NCBI RefSeq assembly: GCF_963924675.1
Contig: NC_089224.1
Coordinates: 45,427,158-45,491,157, forward strand
DNA: 64,000 bases
Reading direction: 5' to 3'
Source of the DNA: Phocoena phocoena
Taxonomy: Eukaryota; Chordata; Mammalia; Artiodactyla; Phocoenidae
A model generated the notes under the pieces. That model was not told the origin of the DNA, did not search any database, and worked only from the letters and a program-made list of their open reading frames with translations. A program made the position numbers and the translations under genes. Positions 49,389 through 61,080 of the stretch are shown here, one piece after another. The stretch's first letter is position 1. The number at the start of each line of letters is the position of its first letter.

Positions 49389-50232
49389 ATGACCCAAACA
49401 GATGGAGAGATGTATTGATACCATGTCCTTGGATTGGAAGAATCAATATTGTGCTAATGACCATACTACCCAAAGCAATCTACAGATTCAATGCAATCCC
49501 TATGAAATTGCCAATGGCATTTATCACAGAGTTAAAACAAAAAATTTTACAATTTATATGGAAACACAAAAGACCATGAAAAGCTAAGCAATATTGAGAA
49601 AGAAAAATGGAGCTGGAGGAATCAGGCTCCCTGACTTCAGACTGCACTACAAAGCTATAGTAATCAAAACCGTATGGTACTGGCCCCAAAACAGAAATAT
49701 AGATCAATGGAACAGGATAGAAAGTCCAGAGTTAAATCCATGCACCTATGGTCACCTAATCTATGAAAAAGGAGGCAAGAATATACAATGGAGAAAAGAT
49801 AGTCTCTTTAATAAGTGGTGCTGGGAAAATTGGACAGCTACATGTAAAAGAATGAAATTAGAACACTCCCTAACACCATACACAAAAAATAAACTCAAAA
49901 TGGATTAGAGACCTAAATGTAAGACTGGACACTCTAAAACTCTTAGAGGAAAACATAGGCAGAACACTCTATGACATAAGTTATAGCAAGATCCTTTTTG
50001 ACCCACCTCTTAGAGAAATGGAAATAAAAACAGAAATAAACAAATGGGGCCTAATTAAACTTAAAAGCTTTTAGACAGCAAAGGAAATCATAAACGAAAT
50101 GAAAAAATCACCCTCAGAATGGGAGAAAATATTTGTGAACGAGGCAACTGACAAGGGATTAATCTCCAAAATATATCAACAGCTCATGCAGCTCAATAAC
50201 AAAAAAACAACCCAATCAAAAAATGGGTGGAA

Positions 50233-50557
50233 GGAACTTCCCTGGTGGCGCAGTGGCTAAGAATCTGCCTGCCAATGCAGGGGACATGGGTTCAATCTCT
50301 GGTCTGGGAAGATCCCACATGTCGCGGAGCAACTAAGCCCGTGAGCCACAACTACTGAGCCTGCGTTCCACAACTACGAAAGCCTGTGCGCCTAGATCCC
50401 ATGCTCCACAACAAGAGAAACCACTGCAATGAGAAGCCCGTGCACTGCAACAAAGAATAGCCTCCACTCACTGCAACTAGAGAAAGCCAGCACACAGCAA
50501 CAAAGACCCAACACAGCCAAAAAATAAATTAAATAAATTTATATTTTAAAAAAGCTT
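50233..50557 (+). mobile_element. Long CHR-type SINE in the L1
   Basis: Head 'GGAACTTCCCTGGTGGCGC', tail AAATAAATT. Flanks AAAAAATGGGTGG and AAAAAATGGGCAG are the target-site duplication in L1 sequence. Confidence 0.92.
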
Positions 50558-50841
50558 TAAAAAATGGGCAGAATATCTAAATAGACATTTCTCCAAAGAA
50601 GATATGCAGATGGCCAAAGAGCACATGATGCTCAGCATCACTAATTATTAGAGAAATGCAAATCAAAACTACAAAGAAGTATCACTTCACACTGGTCAGA
50701 ATGGCCTTCATCAAAAAACCTACAATAAATGCTGGAGACAGTGTGGAGAAAAGGGAACCCTCTTGCACTGTTGGTGGGAATGTAAACTGATACAGCCACT
50801 ACGGAGAACAGTATGGAGGTTCCTTAAAAAACTAAAAATAG

Positions 50842-51042
50842 GGACTTCCCTGGTGGTCCAGCAGTTAAGACTCCGCACTCCCAATGCAGGCGGCCTGGGT
50901 TCAATCCCTGGTCAGGGAACTAGATCCTGCATGCCACAACTAAGAGTCTGCATGCCGCAACAAAAAGATCCCACATGCTGCAACTAAAGATCCCGCATGC
51001 TGCAACTAAGACCCGGCTCAGCCAAATAAATAAATAATTTTT
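50842..51042 (+). mobile_element. CHR-type SINE in the L1
   Basis: Head 'GGGACTTCCCTGGTGGTCC', A-rich tail. Flanked by CTAAAAATAG on both sides (50,832-50,841 and 51,050-51,059). Confidence 0.92.
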
Positions 51043-52586
51043 AAAAACCCTAAAAATAGAACTACCATATGACCCAGCAATCCCACTCCTGGGCATATAC
51101 CCGAAGAAAACCATAATTCAAAAAGATACATGCACCCCAATGTTCACAGCAGCACTATTTACAATAGCCAGGACCTGGAAGCAACCTAAATGTCCATCAA
51201 CAGATGAATGGATAAAGAAGATGTGGTACATATATACAGTGGAATATTAGCCATAAAAAGGAACAAAATTGTGCCATTGGCAGAGATGTGGATGGACCTA
51301 GAGACTGTCATACAGAGTGAAGTAAGTCAGAAAGAAAAAAACAAATATCGTATAATATTGCTCATATGTGGATCTAGAAAAATGGTACAGACGAACTTAT
51401 CTGTAAAGCAGAAATAGAGACACAGATACAGAGAACAAACTTATGCATACCAAGGGGGGAAAAAGGGGGTAGGATGAATTGGGAGATTGGGATGGATATA
51501 TATACACTACTATGTATAAAATAGATAAGTAATGAGAACCTACTGTATAGCACAGGGAACTCTACTCAGTGATCTGTGGTGACCTAAATGGGAAGGATAC
51601 CCAAAAAAGACAGGATATATGTATAACTGATTCACTTTGCTGTACAGCAGAAACTAACACAACATGGTAAAGCAACTATACTCCAATAAAAAGTAATTAA
51701 AAAATAGAGAAAAAAGGGAAGAAAAGATACATGCACCCCAATGTTCATTGCAGCACTATTTCCAATAGCCAGGACATGGAAGCAACCTAAATGTCCACTG
51801 ACAGAGGAATGGATAAAGAAGATGTAGTACATATATATATAATGGAATATTATTTAGCCATAAAAAGAACGAAATAATGCCATTTGCAGCAACATGGATG
51901 GACCCAGAGATGGTCATACTGAGTGAAATAAGTCAGACAGAGAAAGATAAATATCATATATCACTTATACGTGGAATCTATAAAAAGGGTACAAATGAAC
52001 TTATCTACAAAACAGAAACAGAGTGACAGATGAAGAAAACAAACTTATGGGTACCAGGGGGTAAGCGGGGGAGGGATAAACTGGGAGATTGGGATTGACA
52101 TATACACACTACTATATACAAAATAGATAAATAATAAGAATCTACTTTGTAGCACAGGGAACTCTACTCAATACTCTATAATGACCTATATGGGAAAAGA
52201 ATCTAAGAAAGAGTGGATATACGTATATGTATAAATGATTCACTTTGCTGTACACCTGAAACTAACACAACACTTTAAGCCAACTCTACTCCAACAAAAA
52301 TTTTTTAAAACTTCAATAGCTTAAAAAAAAAATTCAATAGCTTTAAAACTTTTTGTCATTCTTAATCCTGCAGTGAATACAAAGAGTAAGCTTTGCACTT
52401 TTTATATGTACAGAGTAGAGATATCCATGGAGTACATAAATACATACACAGGACATATGTGTTATCAAAATTTAATGTTGTGGGGGCAATTAGGAAAAAC
52501 TATCTAAGAAGGCTCTGGGCAGGGGCAGAGGCAATAATGGAAAAAAATATTTGCAAAACGCTGCCCTAACCCATTTGGAGAGTGCA

Positions 52587-52645
52587 AAATGAAAAGCAAA
52601 AACAGAAGTAGAAAGTCACAAGAAGTATTCAGAAAATGGAAATGA
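52587..52645 (+). promoter_or_regulatory. Virus-response-element-like region of IFNA
   Basis: Repeated GAAA-type hexamers (AAATGAAAAGC, AGAAGTAGAAAGTCAC, CAGAAAATGGAAATG) about 110-170 bp before the start codon. This is where IFNA genes bind IRF3/IRF7. Position and composition fit an inducible interferon promoter. Confidence 0.75.
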
Positions 52646-52654
52646 ATACATTCT

Positions 52655-52663
52655 TATTTAAGA
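52655..52663 (+). promoter_or_regulatory. TATA box of IFNA
   Basis: TATTTAAGA, the typical IFNA TATA box, about 95 bp before the ATG and just after the GAAA-rich region. Confidence 0.8.
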
Positions 52664-52756
52664 CCCAAGCCTGAAGGAAGGTCTTCAGAGAACCTAGAGA
52701 GCAGGGTTCACTGAGTCCCCACCTCTGCCAGGCCGGCAGCATCTGCAGGGTCCCCG

Positions 52757-53323
52757 ATGGCCCCAAACTTGTCTTTACTCCTGGCCCTGGTGCTGCTCAG
52801 CTGCAACTCCAACTGCTCTCTGGGCTGCGACCTGCCTCAGACCCACAGCCTGGCTAACACGAGGGCCCTGATGCTCCTGCAACAAATGAGGAGAATCTCC
52901 CCCTTCTCCTGCCTGAAGGACAGAAATGACTTTGGATTCCCCCAGGACGCGTTTGGAGGCAACCAGTTCCAGAAGGCTCAAGCCATCGCTGTCGTCCATG
53001 AGATGATCCAGCAGACCTTCCAGCTCTTCAGCACAGAGGGCTCGGCTGCCACTTGGGATGAGACCCTCCTGGACAAGTTCTGCACTGCACTTTATCAGCA
53101 GCTCACTGACCTGCAAGCCTGTCTGATGCAGGAGGCGGGGCTGGAAGGGACTCCCCTGCTGAAGGAGGACTCCATCCTGGCTGTGAGGAAATACTTCCAC
53201 AGAATCACTGTCTATCTGCAAGAGAAGAAGTACAGCCCTTGTGCCTGGGAGATTGTCAGAGCAGAAGTCATGAGATCCTTCTCTTCAACAAACTTGCAAG
53301 AAAGACTCAGGAGGAAGGAATGA
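52757..53323 (+). CDS. IFNA: Interferon alpha, intact
   Basis: 188-residue intronless type I interferon. It is a secreted cytokine that signals through IFNAR1/IFNAR2 to JAK1/TYK2 and ISGF3. Signal peptide residues 1-23 (hydrophobic LLLALVLLS, cleavage after CSLG), mature chain 165 starting CDLPQTHSL. Mature cysteines 1, 29, 99 and 139 form the two canonical disulfides. A fifth, Cys86 (D-K-F-C-T-A), is unpaired and matches a position known in some alphas such as human IFN-alpha1. Helix landmarks: [29 protein letters not shown], and the C-terminal [16 protein letters not shown]. No N-glycosylation sequon in the mature chain. It is one residue shorter than the usual bovine alpha precursors. The start is supported by the signal peptide and the promoter spacing. 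It lies right after the duplication array and looks fully functional. Confidence 0.96.
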   Translation: MAPNLSLLLALVLLSCNSNCSLGCDLPQTHSLANTRALMLLQQMRRISPFSCLKDRNDFGFPQDAFGGNQFQKAQAIAVVHEMIQQTFQLFSTEGSAATWDETLLDKFCTALYQQLTDLQACLMQEAGLEGTPLLKEDSILAVRKYFHRITVYLQEKKYSPCAWEIVRAEVMRSFSSTNLQERLRRKE

Positions 53324-53541
53324 CACACACCTGGTTCAACACGGAAATGATTCTCACTGCCTAACGAGACCACACTTCCACCTGTGCTGCCATGTCAAAG
53401 ACTGTCATTTCTGCTCTCATCATGCCCTGAATTGAATTAATTTGTCAAGTGTTTTCAGGAATATTAAGCAACATTATGTTCTACTCTACAGGCACTCGTC
53501 CCTCATAGATGCCCATGCTGATCTATCTACTTACTTATCTA

Positions 53542-53590
53542 CTTAAATATTTATTTATCTATTTTAATATTTATTTCACTATTTATAAAG
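53542..53590 (+). promoter_or_regulatory. AU-rich element in the IFNA 3' UTR
   Basis: Several overlapping ATTTA motifs (AATATTTATTTATC, AATATTTATTTCAC, CTATTTATAAAG) about 220-270 bp after the stop. Such elements destabilise interferon mRNA. Confidence 0.75.
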
Positions 53591-53695
53591 ATTTAAATTA
53601 TTTTTATTTACATAATATTATGTGCATGTATACATTGTGGTTAAGAGAAAAAATATATACTTTGTATTAACTCAGTTTATGAGTTTTCTTTGTTC

Positions 53696-53701
53696 ATTAA
53701 A
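53696..53701 (+). terminator. Candidate polyadenylation signal of IFNA
   Basis: ATTAAA, the common variant signal, about 370 bp after the stop codon and beyond the AU-rich element. It gives a 3' UTR of the usual IFNA size. Confidence 0.5.
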
Positions 53702-53729
53702 TTCTTACTATAGAAAACTTCATTTGTTT

Positions 53730-55625
53730 ATTCTTTAAAAAAGAAACACCAAGCCTGAATGTGCAAAATGATTAAAGAATGTGTTACAATTCCTTGACCA
53801 TCATTACGATTCTCACATTAGAAATGAAAATAGACTAACTCTAGCCAGGTTTTGTGTTGCCCTCAGGACACAGACATGAACATAACTAATCCAATCTTGC
53901 TTTTTATAACTTTGATATTTTTTAAGGAGAGTAACCTAAAAACAATAATTAATTCATAATTCAATTAAATTTTATTACTTACTTTAAAAATAGTTCTGAT
54001 TTGTAGTAGAAATGAATATCAGTTAGGTTGAATGCTACAATGAGAGGGAGAAAAATGGAATTCCCCCAGAAGGTGGATCATGTCATGCGAGGATATAGAA
54101 ATTAAAGCAGTAGATATTACCTATAGTTAACTAGTAGACATTTCAGTGCAAATGTCCACTGGATACTGGAGATGGCAATTTACAAGCAATCCCATGTAGT
54201 GTAAAGCATGGAACTGAAGAAGTGATCAAATGCAAGGAGAGTACAGAATGAGAAAAAGACTTAAAATTGAGTCCTATGACCTTAACCTTAAAAGGGAGGG
54301 AACACCACAAAGGAAGCAGATATGGAATGGCCATATGTTAACAAGAGAGAATGGTGAGAAGACCGTGTTTGAAAAGACTGAAACTGCTTAGAAGACTCAA
54401 TGCATTCATGAAATCATAGATGGAAAATGCTCCCTACATTGGGAAAAGAGATGGCATTGGCCACTTAGTGAGAGCTTGTTTGGTAGACTTAATCAGCAGA
54501 AGGTGAAGAGAAGGTGGAAGGATGAGTAAAAGAAGGTAATGACAATATACATAGAAAACAGGTTTGAGATATTTGCCATCTGAATTGGAGGAGAGAAAGG
54601 AGGTCCTACGCAAGGCTGGGACCTAGAGTAGAAGGTGGATCATTTTATTCTCTGCATGGTTTTCCCTTTCTGAAACATTTTTGCCTCAGAAGAAATTTCA
54701 TGGATTTGATGTATTGTAACTCATAATCATATTTAATATTTTATTTACTTTAAAACATGACATATTTAATTATTCACAAGGATAATTTATCATCATTTTG
54801 ATTAACACTATATTGACTGTCAGTAAGCTGCTCTGTAGATTGAAATCATCCACTACATAGGAAACAGATGGAACTGACCTTACTGAGAGCTGATTTGGTG
54901 GGATTAATCAGCAGAAACCATACTGGAGTAGGTGGAAGAGTGACAAGAGAAGAGAAGAACTCCCATTGTCATTGTTTTACCTGGGGAGTCACTTTACTTC
55001 TTTCACTCTCATCATAGTCAGGTTTGTATCTGTTTTCATTTTACTTCAGTGCATCAAATGCAATGACGCTTTCCAAGAAAGTTGAATGGAGAAGGAAATT
55101 AGTGATGTATTGAACATTATGGAAAATCATAATGTTTCCGTTTATGTTTCCGTTTTTACTTTCCTATTAAGCTACTAACCTCAAGTTGAAATAGGAAGTA
55201 ATTCAGTAGTAGCAAGACAACCCTTGCCGAGAAAAATATGAACTGAAAAAGAAAGTATAGCATTACAAAGACTCTGACACCAGGAAAGCAAAGAAGGCTA
55301 ACTTTATCTAGCATCCTATGCCCTACATTTTCACCACCCTACATCTTCATTGTGAGATGGAGAATGATGAACCAAGAGGCTCAGTAGAAATGTACTGAGT
55401 CATCTAATGATGGTTATTAATTACTTCAATATAAGGTTCTGATGCGAGGTCAACAGAAGCTTCTGACGGGAGGTCTAATGGAAAATCTAATATTCTGTTA
55501 ATAATTATTTGGAGTAACTGTTATGAACTCTGTGCTAATGATACAATGGTGAACAAGATGCAGACCTGTCTCCTATAGTGGTTATTTGCCAAACAGGTCT
55601 AATAAATCTATTTTCAAGAAAACCA
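53730..55625. other. Intergenic stretch between IFNA and the next SINE
   Basis: AT-rich, no gene recognised. Two loosely similar stretches of about 100 bp lie at 54,430-54,530 and 54,850-54,950 (shared GAGAGCT, TTAATCAGCAGAA, GGTGGAAG). Confidence 0.5.
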
Positions 55626-55627
55626 AT

Positions 55628-55970
55628 CCTGGGCTGCCCTGCTGATGCAGTGGTTAAGAATCTGCCTGCCAATGCAGGGCACACGGTTCAAGCCCTGGTC
55701 CGGGAAGATCCCACATGCTGCGGAGCAACTAAGCCCATATGCCACAACTACTGAGCCTGTGCTCTAGAGCCTGCGTGCCACAATTACTGAAGCCTGTGCA
55801 CCTAGAGCCTGTTCTCTGCAACAAGAGAAGCCACCGCAATGAGAAGCCCGCACACCGCAAAGAAGAGTAGCCCCCGCTCGCCGCAACTAAAGAAAGCCCA
55901 TGCGCAGCAACAAAGACCCAAGGCAACCAAACATAAAGAAATAAATTAATTAATTAAAAAAAAAAAAGAA
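55628..55970 (+). mobile_element. Long CHR-type SINE
   Basis: Head 'GGGCTGCCCTGCTGATGCAG', 'GGTTCAAGCCCTGG' B box, long body with 'GCCGCAACTAAAGAAAGCCC', tail (TTAA/A)n. Flanks (GA)AAACCAATCCT and AAGACCAATCCT fit a target-site duplication. Confidence 0.92.
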
Positions 55971-55982
55971 GACCAATCCTGA

Positions 55983-56538
55983 AGGATAAGCCAGCTTGGC
56001 CGATATGGAAAATAAAGACGGTAGAAACAGAGTCCAGGACTAGAAGTAAACACAGCCAACCTCTTAGCAAGATAAATGTAAATACTCATCTAGTGGTCAA
56101 TTTACCTCAGTTCCTTTTATCCTGTACATCATGTTCAACTTTTAAAGAAACTTACCATACTAAAAGGTGAAAAACACAGTTTGAAGTGATAGAGCAAATA
56201 TCAGAAACAGACTCAGATACAGTAGAAATTTAGGAATTATCAGACCAGGAGTTCAAAATAACAGTGATTAAAGTGCGAAAGGCTCTAATGTATTCACCTA
56301 TTTTATTCTTCTACTTTATCTCAAGCTATGTATGGTACTTAAAATAGTTTTGCTTGTATAATATCACGTTCAACTTTATAATGTATTCAAATATAATAAA
56401 ATATGCTTACCTTTATCTTTTTTCAAATTATTTTCTTGTTTAATTTATGAAAATCTTCCCCAGATGACAGCCTGGATTTGTTTATTCTTACAAAAAGAAA
56501 TAGCCTAAATTCTCAAAGCATAGTGAAAAATAGATGAT
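55983..56538. other. Intergenic stretch, nothing recognised
   Basis: AT-rich, no gene or element seen. Confidence 0.5.
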
Positions 56539-56540
56539 GA

Positions 56541-56944
56541 ATTTTTTTTTTTTTTTTTTGCTTTGTTGGGTCTTTGTTGGTATGCACGGGCGGGCTTTCT
56601 CTAGTTAAGGCGAGCGGGGGCTACCCTTCGTTGTGGTGCGCAGGCTTCTCATTGCAGTGGCTTCTCTTGTTGCGGAGCACAGGCTCTCGGCATGCAGGCT
56701 TCAGTAGCTGCAGCGAGTGGGCTCCGTAGTTGCGGTGCGTGGGTTCTAGGGTGCACAGGCTTCAGTAGTTGTGGCTCGCAGGCTCAGTATTTGTGCCTTG
56801 CGGGCTCTAGAACTCAGGTTCAGTAGCTGTGGCACACGGGCTTAGTTGCTCCACGGCATGTGGGATCTTCCTGGACCAGGGATCAAACCCGTGTCCCCTG
56901 CATTGGCAGGCAGATTCTTAACCACTGCGCCACCAGGGAAGTCC
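56541..56944 (-). mobile_element. Long CHR-type SINE, minus strand
   Basis: T tract, 'GGGTCTTTGTTGGTATGCACG', repeated GCAGGCTTCAGTAG-like modules, and an end in 'GCGCCACCAGGGAAGTCC'. Flanked by ATGATGAATT on both sides. The body is longer than that of the other full SINEs, with extra copies of the CAGTAGTTG module. Confidence 0.92.
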
Positions 56945-56954
56945 TGTATGATGA

Positions 56955-59900
56955 ATTCTACTCATCATTCACTTGTTTCAGTAGGTTATATTTTACAACT
57001 TCATATTTCTATATCAGATATATAATAGTTCCGCGAATAAAGAGGTGAAAAAAGCAAATGCCAAAGAGTTCTGTTTGGAAAAGAAAGAGATATAAAAACA
57101 GTAATCATGCTAAAATTATTTCAATTAAGTTTCCTGTTACAATGAGAGATAAAGGAAACGGGATTCTCTTACTAGCATCTGGAATGAGGCTTTTCAAGAA
57201 GGCAGATGTATTCTATAAAGTGCTCTACAAACATCTAAAGACAGATTTCCCATTGGTGGATGCATATGCAGATCTGGAATCTACAACAACGTACATCATG
57301 GAGATATTAATTTGTGTTTGTTGCATATTTGAAAATCAAGATATGGTAAGGATGTCATTACTTACGAGTAGGATGTAGAATGAGAAGAGGACCTAAAGCT
57401 TATGAGGACCTTCAACTTTTAAGACTGAGAAAGAGAAGGAGAGGCTGCCAAGGACACAGAGATGGAGTAGCCAGTGCAGTTAGGAGTCAGCCAGGGAACA
57501 ACGATCTTCAGGAAACACTGAAGAAGGAAACCAAGGGTTTGAGAATTAAACAGGATGAAATTTAAATAATTATTTATATGTGAGATAGGATTCTGCATTG
57601 AATGTAGATTCTGCCAGGACATATGTGTGATCCTGGAGAATCACGTAACTTCCCTGAGCCTCAGTTTCCTCAAATATAAAGTAAATGAAAATATTCCTAG
57701 AGTTGTTGTGGTATTAGACAAACTGGAACATTAAAGAGCCTTTAGCAGAATATCATCCACTGAGTGAAGGCTAACAGGTAGTGCCTATCTTCTTATTTTT
57801 TCATACAGATCTAAATGGGAATAATGAATTCTCCTCTCCCTCTCTCTGTCACTGACTGCAAAACACTGACAGCCTAAAAAACAAAACTGGGAAAAACTGT
57901 TTCATCAATTGTATGTAATATTATGCATAATAATATAATAATACATATCTATGCTACATACTTATGAATATATAGTATAAGGTATACGATATATATAAAA
58001 TTTTATATATCTATCTGCTGATTCTGATACATGGCATAACTCTCCTTCATCTCTGCTTTCCTGGATCCCATTTTTTCATTTTTCAAATACCATAATCATT
58101 TACTTCCTCCCAGTGTAGAAATCCAGTGTACTCTCCCCATTCACTCTGCATTAAGCTGTACTGCCCATTCATACAGCTGTTTCCTTCTACATTAGGGTTT
58201 CTGGCTGTCAATTTCCCCTTAAGACTACAAAGCCACCAATGGAAAGCAGAAGCTGAGAGAAAGTTCTAGGTTTGTCAGAAACTCTCATATGACTCCATAC
58301 TCTCTGCCTGCCAAGCACTGCAGGTCCAGACTGTCCAGGCTCCCAGAGAAACACAGTAAATAGATGGCACCCTGCCCAACACTGAACAATGGTGGAGAAT
58401 CCAGGAGCTCACCTGTGCCTCTATTTGCACACTTCCACGTGCTGACTGCACTAGGAGGAACTCACCTGGTTCAGGACTCTTATTTGCTCAAAAAGCCCAA
58501 AGCACAGGAAACATGGAGTTGAAAGGCAGCAGCAGCTTGAGAACTTGGAAGGAGAACAGAGGTGTTTAAAGCGTTCACTGGAACAGCGGCAGGTCCTCAG
58601 GACATGGAAGAACACAGATGAGCTGCACTGAGGCAAGTGTTTCTCCAGAACATTCCTTTTCAGAGAAGAAAACATTGAGGTGCATGCGATAGCACAGAGT
58701 TCTCCCAGAAGGACGTGGCCACTAGCAGTGTCCCCAGCACTGACACCACAGCAGCCTGCGCAGTCTTGGAAGGGACGAGGGTTACCTCAGTGCCAGCTGC
58801 AAACTTCTTTTCTCCTTAGGACCCAGCAAGTAATCACAGAGCAGGGAAGGATATTCCTGGGGAAAATGCAATCCAAGGAATTTCTCACATTCCATCATGA
58901 TGTCTTTGCCCCTTTGAAAGACAAACAAAATAAAACATGCTTGAATAGAAGGGACACAGGAAGGGATTTTAATGTAATTAGCAACAACTGGGATAGAGCT
59001 TTTCCAGCAGGGCAGGTATCAGTAACATGCACACTGGAAGGTCACAATTTCTACAAGCAACAAAGAGCGAAGTGGAAATTCTTTTATTTAATTTAGGCAA
59101 TTTGGGAAGAGGACACTGATGGATCAATCATCTTTCTGTTCTTTCCAGCTGGTGCATACAGCCCTGAGTAGGTACTTTTAAAGTCAGATGGACATTTAAA
59201 GTACATTTAGAGGTTTGGAAACCTTCCTAAGGATTAGGATCCTAAAACAAGCAGAAACCATTCCTATATTACTGAAAAATATCATTTTATTAACAAATGA
59301 TTTTTTAAATAATATTTTTATTTCAATTCTTCAGTATTATGATGTTTTAATGGGCTGAGGCTAGAAATTTAAATAAAGACAACTATACAAGGCCATGAGG
59401 GTGACTCTGGAGTTCAAGCCAGACTCTCCCGCTAAGGAGCCCATTAAAAACCTTCACTGCTTCTGTCTAAGAAGCGCGTATGCTCTTCCGTCTTGGTCAT
59501 ACATAAGGCCTCTTCAGTACCCACATCTTAACCAATAGTTGGAACAATAAAGAGTAGAGATTCTTCCCTGGACTCTATCAGTAGACAAACGGATGTCCAG
59601 CCTGGACTGTAAGTGAGAAATGGAGGTGTCTTCATTGAGAATGAGAACAGCAGGCTGACCTGAGGAGGTCTCCTGGGAAATCAGTGAGGTCCTTGTCGAC
59701 TGAAAACAAACCACAATATGAGAGCTGAGAGTTCATTTTTTTGGGAGGACTTACTGAGGACTATAGCCTGGAGGACAGCCTTTCAGCTCTGACGAACTGC
59801 CCCAAGGACATAAGGGGGACGTCAGTATACTGGTGATTTTGGTGAGGGAGGTACATGCAATCAAGGACACATCTTGGTAGAAGCTTGCTGCTAGTCATGA

Positions 59901-60787
59901 GGAACAGATGTCTCTGTTAATGATTTTAGGGCTTTTTACATACGGAGAACATGCAAGATATTGCGTTTATTAAATTTTCTTGGGAAATTATTTAACGACC
60001 TACTGGCCTGTTCTGTCAGTTTTCCCAGAGCACAGCGTGCCTCGTTCTTCATCTCCACCCTGAACTCCTAACAGGGCATGCTGGGGTCAGGGACTACAGT
60101 GACTAGTGACTTCATTCTTGTAGAGCCAGATGGCGAGTGACTTTTTAGTTGTCATCCTGAAGAAGAAACGTCAGAGCTCATATGGATAGAGATCATTAGG
60201 TGCTTTTACTTTGTTCTTAAACTCACAAGAAAACTCAAGAGTTAAAAATACATAGATTCCAGAAGTCTGCTGTTCTTGGATTAATAAAGCTATTTACTAT
60301 ATTTTGTTGAAGAAATCACTCATAAAATCTTAGACTTGTTCCTTCAATTGGCAGAAAAATCCACTCCTTTCTAACTGTTTAATAAGGATTTTGCCTATTT
60401 TTGCTTAGAACTTAAAGTCAGCTCAGCTCACAGACCACACCCTGTGTAGCCCTCCAAAACAAGCGACAGCAATCCTTTGGCATCTGAAGTGGAATTAAGG
60501 GTCCTTTGTCATCTCGCTATCTTCCCTCTGATGATTTAGTTGGTTCCTAAGTATCATGTTCTTTTCCACCCTTCACTTTCTTTAATGGGCTCTTTCAGAC
60601 AAATCACAGAAAAGCCCCTCACTAAGGTTTGCCCTTGTATCTATGGTACGTTTGGAATAGTTCATCCATCCAGACTGATATTTGTCTCCAGCTGTATAAG
60701 TGAGTGTGATCGAAATAGGGTTACTGAGAGGACCAAGTTAATAGAACTTAGAAAGTGGCTAGTTCCTTATAAGCAAACAATAAAATT
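56955..60787. other. Intergenic stretch between IFNA and IFNW
   Basis: No gene I can support. Open frames of 106 codons (57,058) and 138 codons (58,680) have no known domain, no promoter and no homolog I recognise. A short TA-rich tract lies near 57,915-58,010. Confidence 0.5.
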
Positions 60788-61067
60788 CAGTTGTTACTTT
60801 TTTTTTTCAACATATTCCCTACATCTCTCAGCAAAGACTCTGTTTCTCTCTTTTTTTTCTTAATATTTATTTATTTATTTTGGCTGCACCAGGTCTTAGT
60901 TGCAACATGCGGGATCTTTGTTGAGGCATGCAGGATCTTTAGTTGTGGTAATGTGGACTCTTAGTTGTGGCATGCATGCGGGATCTACTTCCCCAATCAG
61001 GGATTGAACCCGGGCCCCCTACATTGGAAGCTTGGAGTCTTACCCACTGGACCATCAGGGAAGTCCC
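60788..61067 (-). mobile_element. CHR-type SINE with possible 3' transduced tail, minus strand
   Basis: The SINE body runs on the minus strand from 61,067 to about 60,862 and ends in an (AAAT)n tail. Past the tail come about 50 bp of non-SINE sequence, then a second A-rich run, then CAGTTGTTACTTT (60,788-60,800), which matches CAGTTGCTACTTT (61,068-61,080) on the other side with one mismatch. The flanking duplication thus encloses SINE plus extra sequence. Confidence 0.75.
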
Positions 61068-61080
61068 CAGTTGCTACTTT

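Larger units (their letters stand above)
48310..52322 (+). pseudogene. L1 LINE, ORF2 to 3' end, broken by nested SINEs
   Basis: Begins in reverse-transcriptase sequence at the deletion join (T-G-G-G-C-A-T-A-G equals 9,607 in A1). It runs through R-S-G-T-R-Q-G and F-E-D-D-M-I-L-Y; note E for the usual A in the catalytic box at about 48,549. It then continues through later ORF2 regions (a [12 protein letters not shown] stretch near 49,709) to a 3' UTR. SINEs interrupt it at 48,842, 50,233 and 50,842. The last 600 bp occur twice (51,118-51,705 and 51,725-52,305). It is several percent diverged from the A1 and A2 fragments by eye, and lacks their early stop codon. Not functional. Confidence 0.88.

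Noticed and set aside
52775..53221. 148-codon minus-strand frame opposite IFNA (and the similar one opposite IFNW at 63,258-63,692)
   Set aside because: Antisense shadows of the strongly biased interferon coding sequence.
57058..57378. 106-codon plus-strand open frame
   Set aside because: No known domain and no context support; likely chance in intergenic DNA.
58680..59096. 138-codon plus-strand open frame
   Set aside because: No recognisable domain, signal peptide or promoter; low-complexity-free but without family resemblance. Treated as chance.
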